Source: Xenopus tropicalis
Lineage: Eukaryota; Chordata; Amphibia; Anura; Pipidae
NCBI RefSeq assembly: GCF_000004195.4
Contig: NC_030677.2
Span: 202,480,713 to 202,544,712 of the forward strand
Reading direction: 5' to 3'
Length of the DNA: 64,000 bases
Positions 48,481-64,000 of the stretch are shown piece after piece; the stretch's first letter is position 1; each line of letters opens with the position of its first letter. The translations under genes were made by a program, and so were the position numbers. The notes beneath the pieces are model-generated. The model saw only the letters and a program-made list of their open reading frames with translations. It was not told where the DNA came from and searched no databases.

Positions 48481-49122
48481 ATTTGAGGTGATTTTTTAGA
48501 ATTTTCATAATTTTTTATAGAAAATGCTAAATTCAGTAAAGCATTGCCGTTTGGTACTTAGGAGTTGGAAGACATAGTTACCCATTTCGGATTCGTCAGA
48601 ATGTGTAGTTTTCAAAAATGTATGGTTTCCTGGGGTAAACCTAATATTCCAGGATTTTTGGCTTTGGAATGTAAAGTATGCCGTATTCTGCTGTAATGCT
48701 TTGAAAATTTAGTAATTTACTGCTGGGAGTTTTTGATCTATAGAAGTCAGAAATCTCAATTAAACTATACATATCAGGTATTGGCACGTTCGGGAGACAT
48801 GAGGCTTTCCAAATCAGTTGAATTTTTGTCCATAAAATAAAATATGTTTCTGGTAGAAATCCTTATATCATGAAAAATAGCATTTTTTCTTTTTTTTTTT
48901 TGTATTTCAAGCTCTAAATCTTGTTCCAGAAGTGGAAATACACAAAAACTCAGGTATATTTGGAAAGCTCAGGTTCTCCTGAAAAAAACAATATATAGTT
49001 TGCCTACCTAAACTTAACCCTGCCCCCAGTAAAAGCCCCTACATTGAGAGAGCACAGAATGTTTACAAAACGTCTGGCACTGGGGGGAACTGAAATGACG
49101 AATTCGGCTGGCACTTAAAGGG
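48481..49122. repeat. Decayed satellite unit and right end of the piggyBac-like element
   Basis: 48500-48700 still shows GGAGTTGGAAGACATAGTTA and GATTCGTCAGAATGTGTAG, recognisable but heavily diverged satellite. 48700-49090 is non-repetitive. It ends GGCACTTAAAGGG before TTAA. Confidence 0.7.
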
Positions 49123-49320
49123 TTAAGGTAGGAGATCCAAATTACGGAAAGACCCCAGGTCCTGAGCATTCTGGATAACAGGTCCCATACCTGTACATTA
49201 TTATACAGCTTTTTATGTCTGGGCGACAGGTCACTTTAACTACTAAAGTTCTAGGTTACATGTTTGACTGTGTTTATTTTCAAATGACCATGTTTTCCCT
49301 TTTTTCCTATAGCGGTTTCA

Positions 49321-52690
<3,370 letters not shown>

Positions 52691-52691
52691 A

Positions 52692-53241
52692 TACAGGTAC
52701 GGGAGAATGCTCGGGACTTGGGCTTTTCTAGATATGGGATCTTCCTGTAATTTTGATCTCTATATCTAAAAATAGAAGGAAAGGTATAATCACTTGGGGG
52801 TCCCAACATTTTAGCCTTCCCCAGTGACTGTAATCACTTCGCTGATTATTTGCTGATTATTTGTACCTGATTGGGTTTGTGCTCCTGTTAGCAGAACCCT
52901 GCACCGGCCCGGGGTACCTCCGAGTGATCCTCTTCCTTCTATTGTCTTGAAAAACAGAACTTTTACAAAAAAGCCGTCTTTTTCAAGAAGAAGAGGATCG
53001 TTCCAAGTCAGTGCAGTTTTCTGCTGACGAGCCCAGGGTAAGTGATTACTATAACTGGGGCTTGCCTAACATTTTGCCATCCCCCAGTGATTACACCTTT
53101 CCTTCTTCTTTAAGTCTACATAAACCCAATAGAACTGTTTGGGCCCCCAATATGGAGCTTAGTTGCCATCAAGTACAAGGAAATCATTTTTTAAAGCTTT
53201 CTGGAAATTGGGTTTCCTGATAAGGGTTCCCATACCTGTAC
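52692..53241. repeat. ACAGGTATGGGA-family MITE with a nested GAAGGAAAGGT MITE
   Basis: Outer ends: ATACAGGTACGGGAGAATGC (52692) and GATAAGGGTTCCCATACCTG (53219). Inserted: GAAGGAAAGGTATAATCACT (52777) to AGTGATTACACCTTTCCTTC (53088-53107), imperfect inverted ends. The outer element resumes CTTTAAGTCTACATAAACCC. Confidence 0.75.
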
Positions 53242-54020
53242 TAATCTGAAGCCCAAAATGAAAAGTTCCAACCCTTACGGGGAGAGAAATGAAAGAAAGG
53301 AATAATTTTAATATGTGCAGACTAGAGGGTAAATTCATCAAGTGTAACTAGTTCTTCCAATAACAATGGTGGGGTTTTCGTGGAGTAACGTTAACAATGT
53401 CAACCGATGTGAAATTTGAAGTTGAGTGACAAACTTAAGCCTATAGAAATCTAGTGCAACTTCATCAAATGTTTGCCACATATTTTCACTCATCAGAAAA
53501 TCCTTATTTTCACCCACTAGCTACTTGGGAAAAGATTATTTTTTCCCCTCAATCTTTAATAAATAGTATGTTTAAACGCATTTGCGGCATTTTCATTGGA
53601 TATGCACTAGCCAAGCAATTTGCAGCAAAAGCCAAGGATACTTCCAGAGTTGAATAATATAGAATAATCTTTACAATAACCAAAAATATAGAACTCTGCC
53701 TTCTTTTTTTATTTTTTCCTGTTAATTTTAAACTTTTTCCCCCAATCAATGTTAGCATACAATAGTTACTAGAAGTAGATGAGCCCCTTGTAGCAGTTTC
53801 AGTCATTTTCACCAATACCTTTAGGTGGGTCCCATCATTACAATATACAGGTAGGAACAGCTCCAAAACTGGACATTGACAGAGTCTTACAAACACAATA
53901 TTATAAAGAGCTTACGGCCAAGGAAACACGACGTCAAGTGGAAGGTGTAAAGCATACAGGTGGGGATGGAACCAAATAAAGACAAGCGGGGGGGGCACCA
54001 AGAAAAGCAAGAGAGAATAC
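53242..54020. other. wdr7 intron, no gene seen
   Basis: Short open frames without similarity. A G run lies at 53989-53995, close to the donor at 54020. Confidence 0.4.
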
Positions 54021-54107
54021 CTTCATTGACTGAGAAACAGGAATGTAAAGTGCGATCAGAGGCAGAATGATCGGCTTCAGTGCTAGCAGAAGCGTCAGGA
54101 GCAACAG
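54021..54107 (-). CDS. wdr7: wdr7 exon, 87 nt, linker before the conserved WSQLAAMHC block
   Basis: Acceptor CTCTGCAAAG, donor GTATTC. In the phase carried over from the 60603-60691 exon it reads A-VAPDASASTEADHSASDRT then LHSCFSVNE, ending with G of the next codon. This matches the mammalian segment with ADHSGSD and the LHTCFLVNEG end. The polypyrimidine tract just upstream on the gene strand is strong because the plus strand at 54108-54260 is unusually purine-rich. Length and both phases agree with the neighbours. Confidence 0.87.
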
Positions 54108-54803
54108 CTTTGCAGAGGAGACAAGAGAAAAGAAAGACAGAAGAAAATGAGGCACAGCGGCACTGTCAGTTCAAACACGAGTTGTTACTACAGAAACAGG
54201 CAGAACATAGAGAAAATAAAAACAGGTCACAGGAAATACAGAGACAAAACAGCCATACAGAGAAAAGCCAGCAACAGAAAACTTCCAGCTTCTTTCCCTT
54301 GGTCTTAGTCTCCGGCGTTGGTGGACTACAACTAGCGCCGGCTTCCAAAAGCTGCAGGAACTGGAACGCTCAAGATACCAACCAATGGGGTGATCTTATT
54401 ACTGAATGGAATGTTCCGTCATATTAATGGGCACATTATCAGGTTTTCTGAAGGATTCTTATCCATTTGTACATGTGTAAAAATACTGATTAAATCAATC
54501 AAGTTGTCCTACAAAGTCAAAGGAATTAAACAAGTCCCTCAGAATCAATCAGTCAATTGGCCTGGGGTTTTGAAATAAAGTCGGTTTTATTTATTTTTTG
54601 GTGATTTAAATAATATTAAAAAAAATGGATACTGACACTGTGGTAAATCAGGTATTGTGAAGAATTAATTGTTACAGTAATGATTGTTTATATTTTAAAA
54701 ATCTTTATTTAATATTGTCCAAATTTTCCAGGGAAAATACCAAACGATCAAGTGACCGGAAGTATCAAAACACATTTTTTTTGCTATTGTTTTTTTAAGT
54801 AGT
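54108..54803. other. wdr7 intron; purine-rich plus strand near the exon
   Basis: 54108-54290 is strongly A/G-rich on the plus strand, hence polypyrimidine-rich on the gene strand just before the acceptor. The 115-codon plus-strand frame across it reflects this composition and is not a gene. Confidence 0.5.
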
Positions 54804-56021
54804 ACAGGTATGGGACCTATTATCCAGAATGCTCAGGACCTGGGGTTTTCCAGATAAGGGGGTCTTTCCGTAATTCGGATCTCCTGCCTTAAGTCTACTA
54901 AAAAAAATTATTTAAACATTAAACCCAATAGGATTGTTTTGGCTCTAATAAGGGGTAATTATATCTTAGTTGGGATCAAGTACAGGTACTGTTTTATTAT
55001 TACAGAGAAAAGGGAATCATTTAACCATTAAATAAACCAAATAGGGCTGTTCTGCCCCCAATAAGGGGTAATTATATCTTAGTTGGGATCAAGTACAGGT
55101 ACTGTTTTATTATTACAGAGAAAAGGGAATCATTTAACCATGAAATAAACCCAATAGGGCTGTTCTGCCCCCAATAAGGGGTAATTATATCTTAGTTGGG
55201 ATCAAGTACAGGTACTGTTTTATTATTACAGAGAAAAGGGAATCATTTAACCATGAAATAAACCCAATAGGGCTGTTCTGCCCCCAATAAGGGGTAATTA
55301 TATCTTAGTTGGGATCAAGTACAGGTACTGTTTTATTATTACAGAGAAAAGGGAATCATTTAACCATGAAATAAACCCAATAGGGCTGTTCTGCCCCCAA
55401 TAAGGGGTAATTATATCTTAGTTGGGATCAAGTACAGGTACTGTTTAATTATTACAGAGAAAAGGGAATCATTTAACCATTAAATAAACCCAATAGGGCT
55501 GTTCTGCCCTCAATAAGGGGTAATTATATCTTAGTTGGGATCAAGTACAGGTACTGTTTTATTATTACAGAGAAAAGGGAATCATTTAACCATGAAATAA
55601 ACCCAATAGGGCTGTTCTGCCCCCAATAAGGGGTAATTATATCTTAGTTGGGATCAAGTACAGGTACTGTTTTATTATTAAAGAGAAAAGGGAATCATTT
55701 TACCATTAAATAAACCCAATAGGGCTGTTCTGCCCCAATAAGGGGTAATTATATCTTAGTTGGGATCAAGTACAGGTACTGTTTTATTATTACAGATCCC
55801 AACTAAGATATCATTAATCCTTAGTGGAGGCAAAACAATTCTATTGGGTTTATTTAATGTTTAAATGCTTTTTTAGTTTCTGTTTTATTATTACGGAGAA
55901 TAAAAAAATAATTTTTAAAAATTATAATTATTTGCTAATAATGGAGTCTATGGGAGATGGCCTTTACATAATTCGGAACTTTCTGGATAACGGGTTTCCG
56001 GATAAGGGATCCTATACCTGT
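54804..56021 (+). mobile_element. Complete ACAGGTATGGGA-family MITE with 8 internal 113-bp units
   Basis: Left end TACAGGTATGGGACCTATTA, GAATGCTCAGGACCTGGGGT; right end ACGGGTTTCCGGATAAGGGA, TCCTATACCTGTA. The internal GATCAAGTACAGGTACTGTT recurs eight times between 54976 and 55764. At 55796 the core ends with an inverted piece (GATCCCAACTAAGATATCAT), making the array flanked by opposite-facing copies. Confidence 0.92.
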
Positions 56022-56944
56022 ATTTAAATCAGAAAGAAACTATTTTGGAAGATCGGAGTCTACGTCAAAATAAAATGTATTTTTAGGTTCATGAAGTGTT
56101 CCATAAGCGGCAGTTAGCCATAGAGAACGGCCATGTTCTTTCCTTGGGCACTGGGCAGCCATAATGGAGCAAACACTATCTGCACGTAATATTGTTCCGA
56201 CACATTGTACTTTGATTGACTTTAGATTTTTCCCTTCAATAACAAAGGAGCCTTGGTGGAAGCTCTTTAGCAGTCGATCTGGAGTTCTAACGGCGCTGCT
56301 CCGTGCGTGTCACTGGCACCCTCCCATTGTAGTCGGCTACGGAACTTCATTAAAACCCGGCGAGGGCTTCTTTTCAGAAAATGTTCTGCTCCAAGTAGTG
56401 GTATTTCCATGGGCCGGTGGTTGAAAAGTAATAATGAGATTTGTAGCGCAGGTTGTGCATGGCCGGGCGCATTAGCATGTGAATAGGCCGCGTGCTCCTT
56501 ATGGCACACACATTGTATAACGGGAGGTCAGTGCTAAGATTTAGAGGTCACTGCTTGACACTTCCTTCCTATAGAGAAATTACCATATGTCATGCACAAC
56601 CAGCTTCAAATTAATCCTTCTCCTGCCGAACGACAATGCACTCTGGTTCCTGCACAAGTTAAACAATGTTTTGTAAAGCGGGTGTTTGCCTTTCATGTGG
56701 CGAGGTCCTTTTGTCGCTGTAGGACATCTGCATGAAAACTATCCGTTCCATAATGCAATGCAAATGCAGCGTAATGTCAGCCGAGCACGTGTAAGGGGGC
56801 AGCATGGCCAAACTCCCTTTAGTTAAGGTTTAGCAGAACAAACAAGGGCTTAATTCCAAGAGGGAGGGACATTAGTATTCAGGCTCGCACAGTAACAACG
56901 CATACGGTCAATATGCACGGCCTTGCCTATACATCACTTACCCT
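56022..56944. other. Unique intron segment
   Basis: No repeat family recognised over ~900 bp, GC content above surroundings, with CGCATTAGCATGTGAATAGG near 56467. No coding similarity. Possible conserved non-coding sequence, unproven. Confidence 0.35.
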
Positions 56945-57112
56945 AAAGGGAAACTATTCCCCCAAACAAGGTCTCTATGAAAATATAAATCGCTCATGTA
57001 AAACCCTGCTTCATCTAAATAAACCATTTTTTTTATAAATATACTTTTTATTAGTATGTGCCATTGGGTAATCCTAAATAGAAAACTGCCATTTAAAGAA
57101 TTATAACCGATA
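56945..57112. repeat. Partial copy of the AGGAAAACTATACCC TTAA-type MITE
   Basis: AAAGGGAAACTATTCCCCCA at 56945 and ATATACTTTTTATTAGTATG, GCCATTGGGTAATCCTAAAT are reverse complements of 25660-25790. Confidence 0.7.
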
Positions 57113-57113
57113 T

Positions 57114-58262
57114 AAAGGTATGGGAACTATTATCCAGAATGCTCGGGACGTGGGGTTTTCCGCATAAGGGATCTTTCTGTAATTTGGATCTCCATACCTT
57201 AAGTCTGCTAAAAATCATTTAAATATTGAATAAACCCAATAGGCTTGTTTTGCCCCCAATAAGGGGTAATTATATCTTAGTTGGGATCAAGTACAGGTAC
57301 TGTTTTATTATTACAGAGAAAAGGGAATCATTTAACCATGAAATAAACCCAATAGGGCTGTTCTGCCCCCAATAAGGGGTAATTATATCTTAGTTGGGAT
57401 CAAGTACAGGTACTGTTTTATTATTACAGAGAAAAGGGAATCATTTAACCATTAAATAAACCCAATAGGGCTGTTCTGCCCCCAATAAGGGGTAATTATA
57501 TCTTAGTTGGGATCAAGTACAGGTACTGTTTTATTATTACAGAGAAAAGGGAATCATTTAACCATTAAATAAACCCAATAGGGCTGTTCTACCCCCAATA
57601 AGGGGTAATTATATCTTAGTTGGGATCAAGTACAGGTACTGTTTTATTATTACAGAGAAAAGGGAATCATTTAACCATTAGATAAACCCAATAGGGCTGT
57701 TCTACCCCCAATAAGGGGTAATTATATCTTAGTTGGGATCAAGTACAGGTACTGTTTTATTATTACAGAGAAAAGGGAATCATTTAACCATTAAATAAAC
57801 CCAATAGGGCTGTTCTGCCCCCAATAAGGGGTAATTATATCTTAGTTGGGATCAAGTACAGGTACTGTTTTATTATTACAGAGAAAAGGGAATCATTTAA
57901 CCATTAAATAAACCCAATAGGACTGTTCTGCCCCAATAAGGGGTAATTATATCTTAGTTGGGATCAAGTACAGGTACTGTTTTATTATTACAGAGAAAAG
58001 GGAATCATTTAACCATTAAATAAACCCAATAGGGCTGTTCTGCCCCAATAAGGGGTAATTATATCTTAGTTGGGATCAAGTACAGGTACTGTTTTATTAT
58101 TACAGAGAAAAGGGAATCATTTAACCATTAAATAAACCCAATAGGGCTGTTCTGGAAAATCATTTTTAAAAATTGGAATTATTTTCTTATAATGGAGTCT
58201 ATGGGAGATGGCCTTTCCATAATTCAGATAATGGGTTTCTGGATAAAGGATCCCATACCTGA
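57114..58262 (+). mobile_element. ACAGGTATGGGA-family MITE with 8 internal 113-bp units
   Basis: Left end AAAGGTATGGGAACTATTAT, GAATGCTCGGGACGTGGGGT; right end GGATAAAGGATCCCATACCT. GATCAAGTACAGGTACTG recurs at about 57286, 57398, 57511, 57624, 57737, 57850, 57962 and 58074. CTTAAGTCTGCTAAA at 57199 is the intact form of the site occupied in the copy at 40291. Confidence 0.92.
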
Positions 58263-58269
58263 GTGAAAT

Positions 58270-58305
<36 letters not shown>

Positions 58306-58540
58306 AAGGCCACTTAACATAAAATAAACTGTTGGTTAAGTAAAAATATAATGTTTAAAAATAAATGGAATCAACCCATTTTTTAATGCCAAAATGTAGT
58401 TATGCCTTTTATGAAATGAGAATTTGAATATTTACGTCGATATTCCTCCTTTGATATTCTACATTACAAATAAAGATGTTCAAATAAATTTGAATAAGAT
58501 GTTAAAAAAGAAATAGTAATGAGCAAAATTTTTACACTAG

Positions 58541-58923
58541 GGGGCTGATTTACTAAGACACAAATTCGAATCCGAATTGGAAAAATTCCGATTGGAAAAC
58601 GAACATTTTGCGACTTTTTCGTATTTTTTGCGATTTTTTCGGTGCCTTTACGACTTTTCGGAAATTGTCGCGACTTTTTCGTTACCAATACGATTTTCGG
58701 GAAAAAACGCAACATTTTGCGCAACTTTCAGAATGGCTACGAAAAAGGTGCGACTTTTCACGCAAGTTTTAACGCTACGAAAAAATCGCCAGATTTTGCG
58801 CCACATTCGGATGGCAACGAAAAAGTTGTGATAATTTTCCGAAAAAATCGCCAAATACCGATCATTATGAAAAAAACGCAATCGGGCGCATTCGGCCGGT
58901 TCGTGAGTAAGTAAATGGGCCCC
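58541..58923. mobile_element. GGGGCTGATTTACTAA foldback MITE, TAG flanks
   Basis: Left GGGGCTGATTTACTAAGACA, right AGTAAGTAAATGGGCCCC. TAG at 58538-58540 and 58924-58926. Same family as 12483 and 18843. Confidence 0.82.
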
Positions 58924-58926
58924 TAG

Positions 58927-60008
58927 GTTTTGCCTTGAAAAAACGCCCATAGACTCCAATATCTGAAACAAAAAAATTTTAAGTTCTGCGGTAGCAACAA
59001 AAAAATGCCCATTGATTTAAATGAGTTTTGCAAATTTTTGCAATATTTTTCGGCAAATCAAATTGGGACACTCACTGTGAGTCACTCATCACAATTTTTT
59101 TATAAATGTATTTTTTTCATTATATTTTCTTATCACATACGATATAATATATATATATATAATACATATAATATATAATATTTTCTAATGTCTAAAGAGT
59201 AAAAAAGTAGACATTATTATTATTATTGTGAACATTTATTTATAAAGCGCCAACATATTTCGTAGTGCTGTATATAATAATATATAAAATATAATATATG
59301 AATATATAATATAAATTACTATTTACAAATTTGATGAAAATTGCATTTTCAACTTTTTTTGGATTCCAAAATAAATTGAAAATCTTGAATGTGGGCTTAT
59401 TTATATATAAAAAAAAAAAAAAAGCTTGAATCTAGAAAACTTGATTGGCTAAAAACTTGAAAAAAAAACAACGCAAACGCAATGAAATCTCACTTTGCTG
59501 TTGCATGTATCAGCCATTGACTGATACATGCACTCACCAACTTTTAGATGTCAAACTTTTAACTTGCATTATTTTGTATTTGATAAATGACAATTTGAGC
59601 TTCAGAATCTCAATTTTGTCCCCCAAAAACTCAAATCACAGTAAAAAGTCAAATTGAAATGATAAACCTTCCCCTACGTGCCTTTGTAGAAATCTTACAG
59701 TCCACTGTAGGCAACGGGCAGGTAACAGCTAGAGGAGAAACCTCAGGACTAGGTCCCATGGACATCAGTTTTGACAGTAGTCAAGTTTAAAAAATGAATA
59801 TAGAGAACGGTACAGAATAAATTTAATATATCATATAATGGAGGGACTTTAAAAAAAAAATTAAAAAAATTGTTTTTGGATACATAGACCAAAATTGACG
59901 CTTGATATTTAGCATTTGGCTAAAATTTGATTTAGGTTTGAGTTTTCTCTGCTTCAGCAGCTTCTGGCGGGATGCAGTTATTGTTGTGCCTATGTAATTA
60001 CACATCAT
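58927..60008. other. AT-rich wdr7 intron with a LINE-like tail fragment
   Basis: 59140-59330 is mostly AT. 59225-59275 (AACATTTATTTATAAAGCGC, CAACATATTTCGTAGTGCTG) resembles the 3' end of a dispersed non-LTR element. The rest is unclassified. Confidence 0.4.
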
Positions 60009-60285
60009 TAACTTTAGACTGAAGGGGAGAGGGGGACAAACATGGAAGATGGGTAGTGGGATGGACAAGAGACAGCGGATGGAAATAAGAGGGAAGAGAT
60101 GTAGAGAAGGAAGCGAAGTAGAGAATGATGGAGAAGACACAGATGAGAGAAAAGAGAGGGCGGAAACATGGAAGATGTAAATAAGAGACTACTGATGGGA
60201 ATGAGAGAGAAGAGATATGGAAGTTGAGAAGGATGGACAAGAGATGGCTGATAGGAAAACGAGGGAGGAGACATAGAAGAAGTAA
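60009..60285. repeat. Purine-rich degenerate minisatellite
   Basis: Plus strand is almost all A/G with recurrent GGATGGACAAGAGACAGC, AATAAGAGGGAAGAGATGT and ACATGGAAGATG motifs at irregular 55-120-bp spacing. Open frames on the minus strand are low-complexity leucine/serine/proline and not genes. Confidence 0.7.
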
Positions 60286-60602
60286 AGGTTTACTGCACAC
60301 GTTAAGTTGCATTCCCATATTAAGGCTATGTACATACATATAAAGCACAAACTCAGGATACCTTAAGAATGTGCCCAACATAAGATTTATTCTTTACATG
60401 AGTGTAGGGGAAAGCACATAGATAATGCACTAAAAATGCTAGTTAAGTTCATGTCCAGTGTTTTTAGCACAATTACCAACCCATCATTCAACTGCCTTCG
60501 AACATAGCACTTTTTAAGATCACAGCAAAAATAACAGTATATTTTATATGTAATCACATTAGACTTCCTATACCCTGCTAGCATCTTACATCTCATGGTT
60601 AC
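60286..60602. other. wdr7 intron, no feature seen
   Basis: Looks single-copy; leads into the donor side of the exon at 60603. Confidence 0.4.
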
Positions 60603-60691
60603 CTTGTTTGATCTGACTTTGTATCATGCTGCTGGAGGCCTGGGCGGAAGCCTTGCCCTTCATAGAGTCTGGCGATCCGGATCTCGGAGGC
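60603..60691 (-). CDS. wdr7: wdr7 exon, 89 nt, serine/proline-rich linker
   Basis: Acceptor GTTTTTAG, donor GTAACC. Joined in phase to the previous exon it reads R-PPRSGSPDSMKGKASAQA and then SSSMIQSQIKQ, ending with one G of the next glycine/alanine codon. The RPPR..(T/S)PD...SS.(I/M).Q.QIKQ pattern matches the corresponding segment of mammalian WDR7, but the centre is much diverged, as expected of a disordered linker. It was too short to be found as an ORF and rests on similarity, splice signals and exact phase continuity. It is separated from the large upstream exon by an 890-bp intron. Confidence 0.88.
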
Positions 60692-60954
60692 CTAAAAACA
60701 AAGTGCACTTGTTACCAAGAGCTCATCTGTAGGGTTCCACCCAGAGGAAGCAGTTATTGTGAGCTATACAGCTCTTGGCCTTGCTGGCCTATGCTTTCAC
60801 TGCACACCAATACATCTAGCCATTCTTACATTCTTGGGGTATCTAAAAGGGGAAAGAGAATAGATCTGAAAGGAAAGGAAAACAGTGAAGGAAGGGAATA
60901 AAAAATGAAAGAATGAAAAGGTTTCAGAGAATATTATAATAAGCATGTAACAAT

Positions 60955-61335
60955 ATTAAGGGGGTGATTTATCAATGGTCGAGTTTGATTCTTTTCTCGA
61001 TTCGAGTTTTTTTGAACTTGAATTCAAGTTATGATTCGAAAACTTGAATGTCTGGTATTTATTAAGTGCAAAAAACCTGAAAACGCGAATGTAAAAATTC
61101 ACCATGTAAGAACTTGTGAGTTTCTATAGCAGTCAATGGGAGTTGTTATATGCAAAGTCAAGCCACATTCTCAAACCTGAATTTTTCGAGCTCTTAAAAC
61201 CCGAAAAATTAAGTTTTTATTTGAATAACTTTTCCTTATTAATAAATAAGCGACCATTCCATATGCAAGTATTTTTGATTTCGAAAAACAAACTGGAATT
61301 CACAAACTCGAAAATTGATAAATAAGTCCTTAAGT
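60955..61335. repeat. Foldback element (GGGGTGATTTATCAATGGTC)
   Basis: Left GGGGTGATTTATCAATGGTC, right AATTGATAAATAAGTCCTTA. Interior carries mirrored GATTCGAGTTT / AAACTCGAAAAT blocks. Confidence 0.65.
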
Positions 61336-61466
61336 CGTTATTCTTAAGGAGTATTTCATGTTTCTAAACCTTGGGCGTAATGATGGATCTCCTAAAAAAT
61401 ATGATACATGGGAAAAGATGTTTCTTATAGAAGGTATCTGTGGAACCGTGCACAATAGGCTTATTA

Positions 61467-64000
<2,534 letters not shown>

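Larger units (their letters stand above)
40988..49122. mobile_element. piggyBac-like non-autonomous element carrying a 394-bp satellite, 8,135 bp
   Basis: TTAA at 40984-40987 and 49123-49126. Inverted ends CCTTTTTAGTGCCA and (reverse of right end) CCCTTTAAGTGCCA, 12 of 14 identical. Just inside the left end, two subterminal palindromes AGGACGTAGAATCTACGTCC and AGGACGTAGATTCTACGTCC follow repeated AGTGCCAC motifs. This layout resembles Xenopus piggyBac (Uribo-type) ends as I remember them; a Kolobok-like origin is the alternative. No transposase is present. About 6.6 kb of the interior is tandem satellite. Confidence 0.8.
40291..49195 (-). mobile_element. ACAGGTATGGGA-family MITE split by an 8.1-kb insertion
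   Basis: Left arm 40291-40410 (TATCGGACCCCTTATCCAGA, CCTATAGACTCCATTGTAAT), five 112-113-bp internal units to ~40970, then the foreign element. The right arm resumes at 49127 with GGTAGGAGATCCAAATTACG and ends AACAGGTCCCATACCTGTA at 49195. Rejoined at TTAA, the arm order matches the intact sister copies at 54804 and 57114. Confidence 0.9.

Noticed and set aside
53020..53060. Second hammerhead-like core (CTGACGA near 53028)
   Set aside because: No hairpin and no GAAA box follow on that strand; chance match.
54080..54427. 115-codon plus-strand frame rich in E, K and Q
   Set aside because: It is the antisense of a wdr7 exon start and its polypyrimidine tract; composition alone keeps it open.
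59823..60381. Minus-strand frames rich in S, L and P
   Set aside because: Low-complexity translation of a purine-rich minisatellite.

Overview
The window is vertebrate genomic DNA, most likely from a Xenopus frog (X. tropicalis or X. laevis; I cannot separate the two by eye). The only host gene I can support is wdr7 (rabconnectin-3 beta), on the minus strand. Six consecutive coding exons are recognisable by protein similarity, by consistent reading phases across every junction and by GT/AG splice sites. In gene order they are 62351-61582, 60691-60603, 54107-54021, 51529-51411, 49485-49362 and 29320-29207. They encode about 434 codons from the middle of a protein of about 1,490 residues. The WD40-rich N- and C-terminal parts lie outside the window, so all remaining sequence is intron.

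Layout, low to high coordinate. Positions 1-29206 are the near end of a very long intron. It is packed with foldback and TTAA-flanked MITEs, three PIF/Harbinger-like MITEs side by side (8886-9626), a degenerate TCTA microsatellite, a 93-bp minisatellite with a long G run in every unit (20679-21895) and a ~370-bp AT-rich tandem array (22707-24560). The 20-kb intron at 29321-49361 holds a 62-bp tandem array split by a 1.6-kb Tc1-like transposon with an almost intact transposase. It also holds a 30-unit 89-bp array grown from a TTAA-flanked MITE (36840-39600), and an 8.1-kb piggyBac-like non-autonomous element loaded with a 394-bp satellite, which sits inside another MITE (40291-49195). From 49486 to 64000 are five of the exons separated by shorter introns, with two further MITEs whose 113-bp core is amplified (54804-56021, 57114-58262).

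The recurring theme is birth of tandem repeats inside transposable elements. At least three unrelated MITE-type elements (the ACAGGTATGGGA family, the AGGAACAGTAACACC family and the piggyBac-like element) each carry an internally amplified core, and a retroposon-like 3' tail has produced a 51-bp array. The piggyBac-like insertion is the most striking case: TTAA on both sides, a related empty site visible in sister MITE copies in the same window, a chain of hairpins at its left end, and dimeric higher-order organisation in half of its satellite.

Limits: everything was read by eye. Family names for MITEs are given only where termini and target duplications support them. Exon boundaries rest on protein memory plus splice consensus, not on transcripts.
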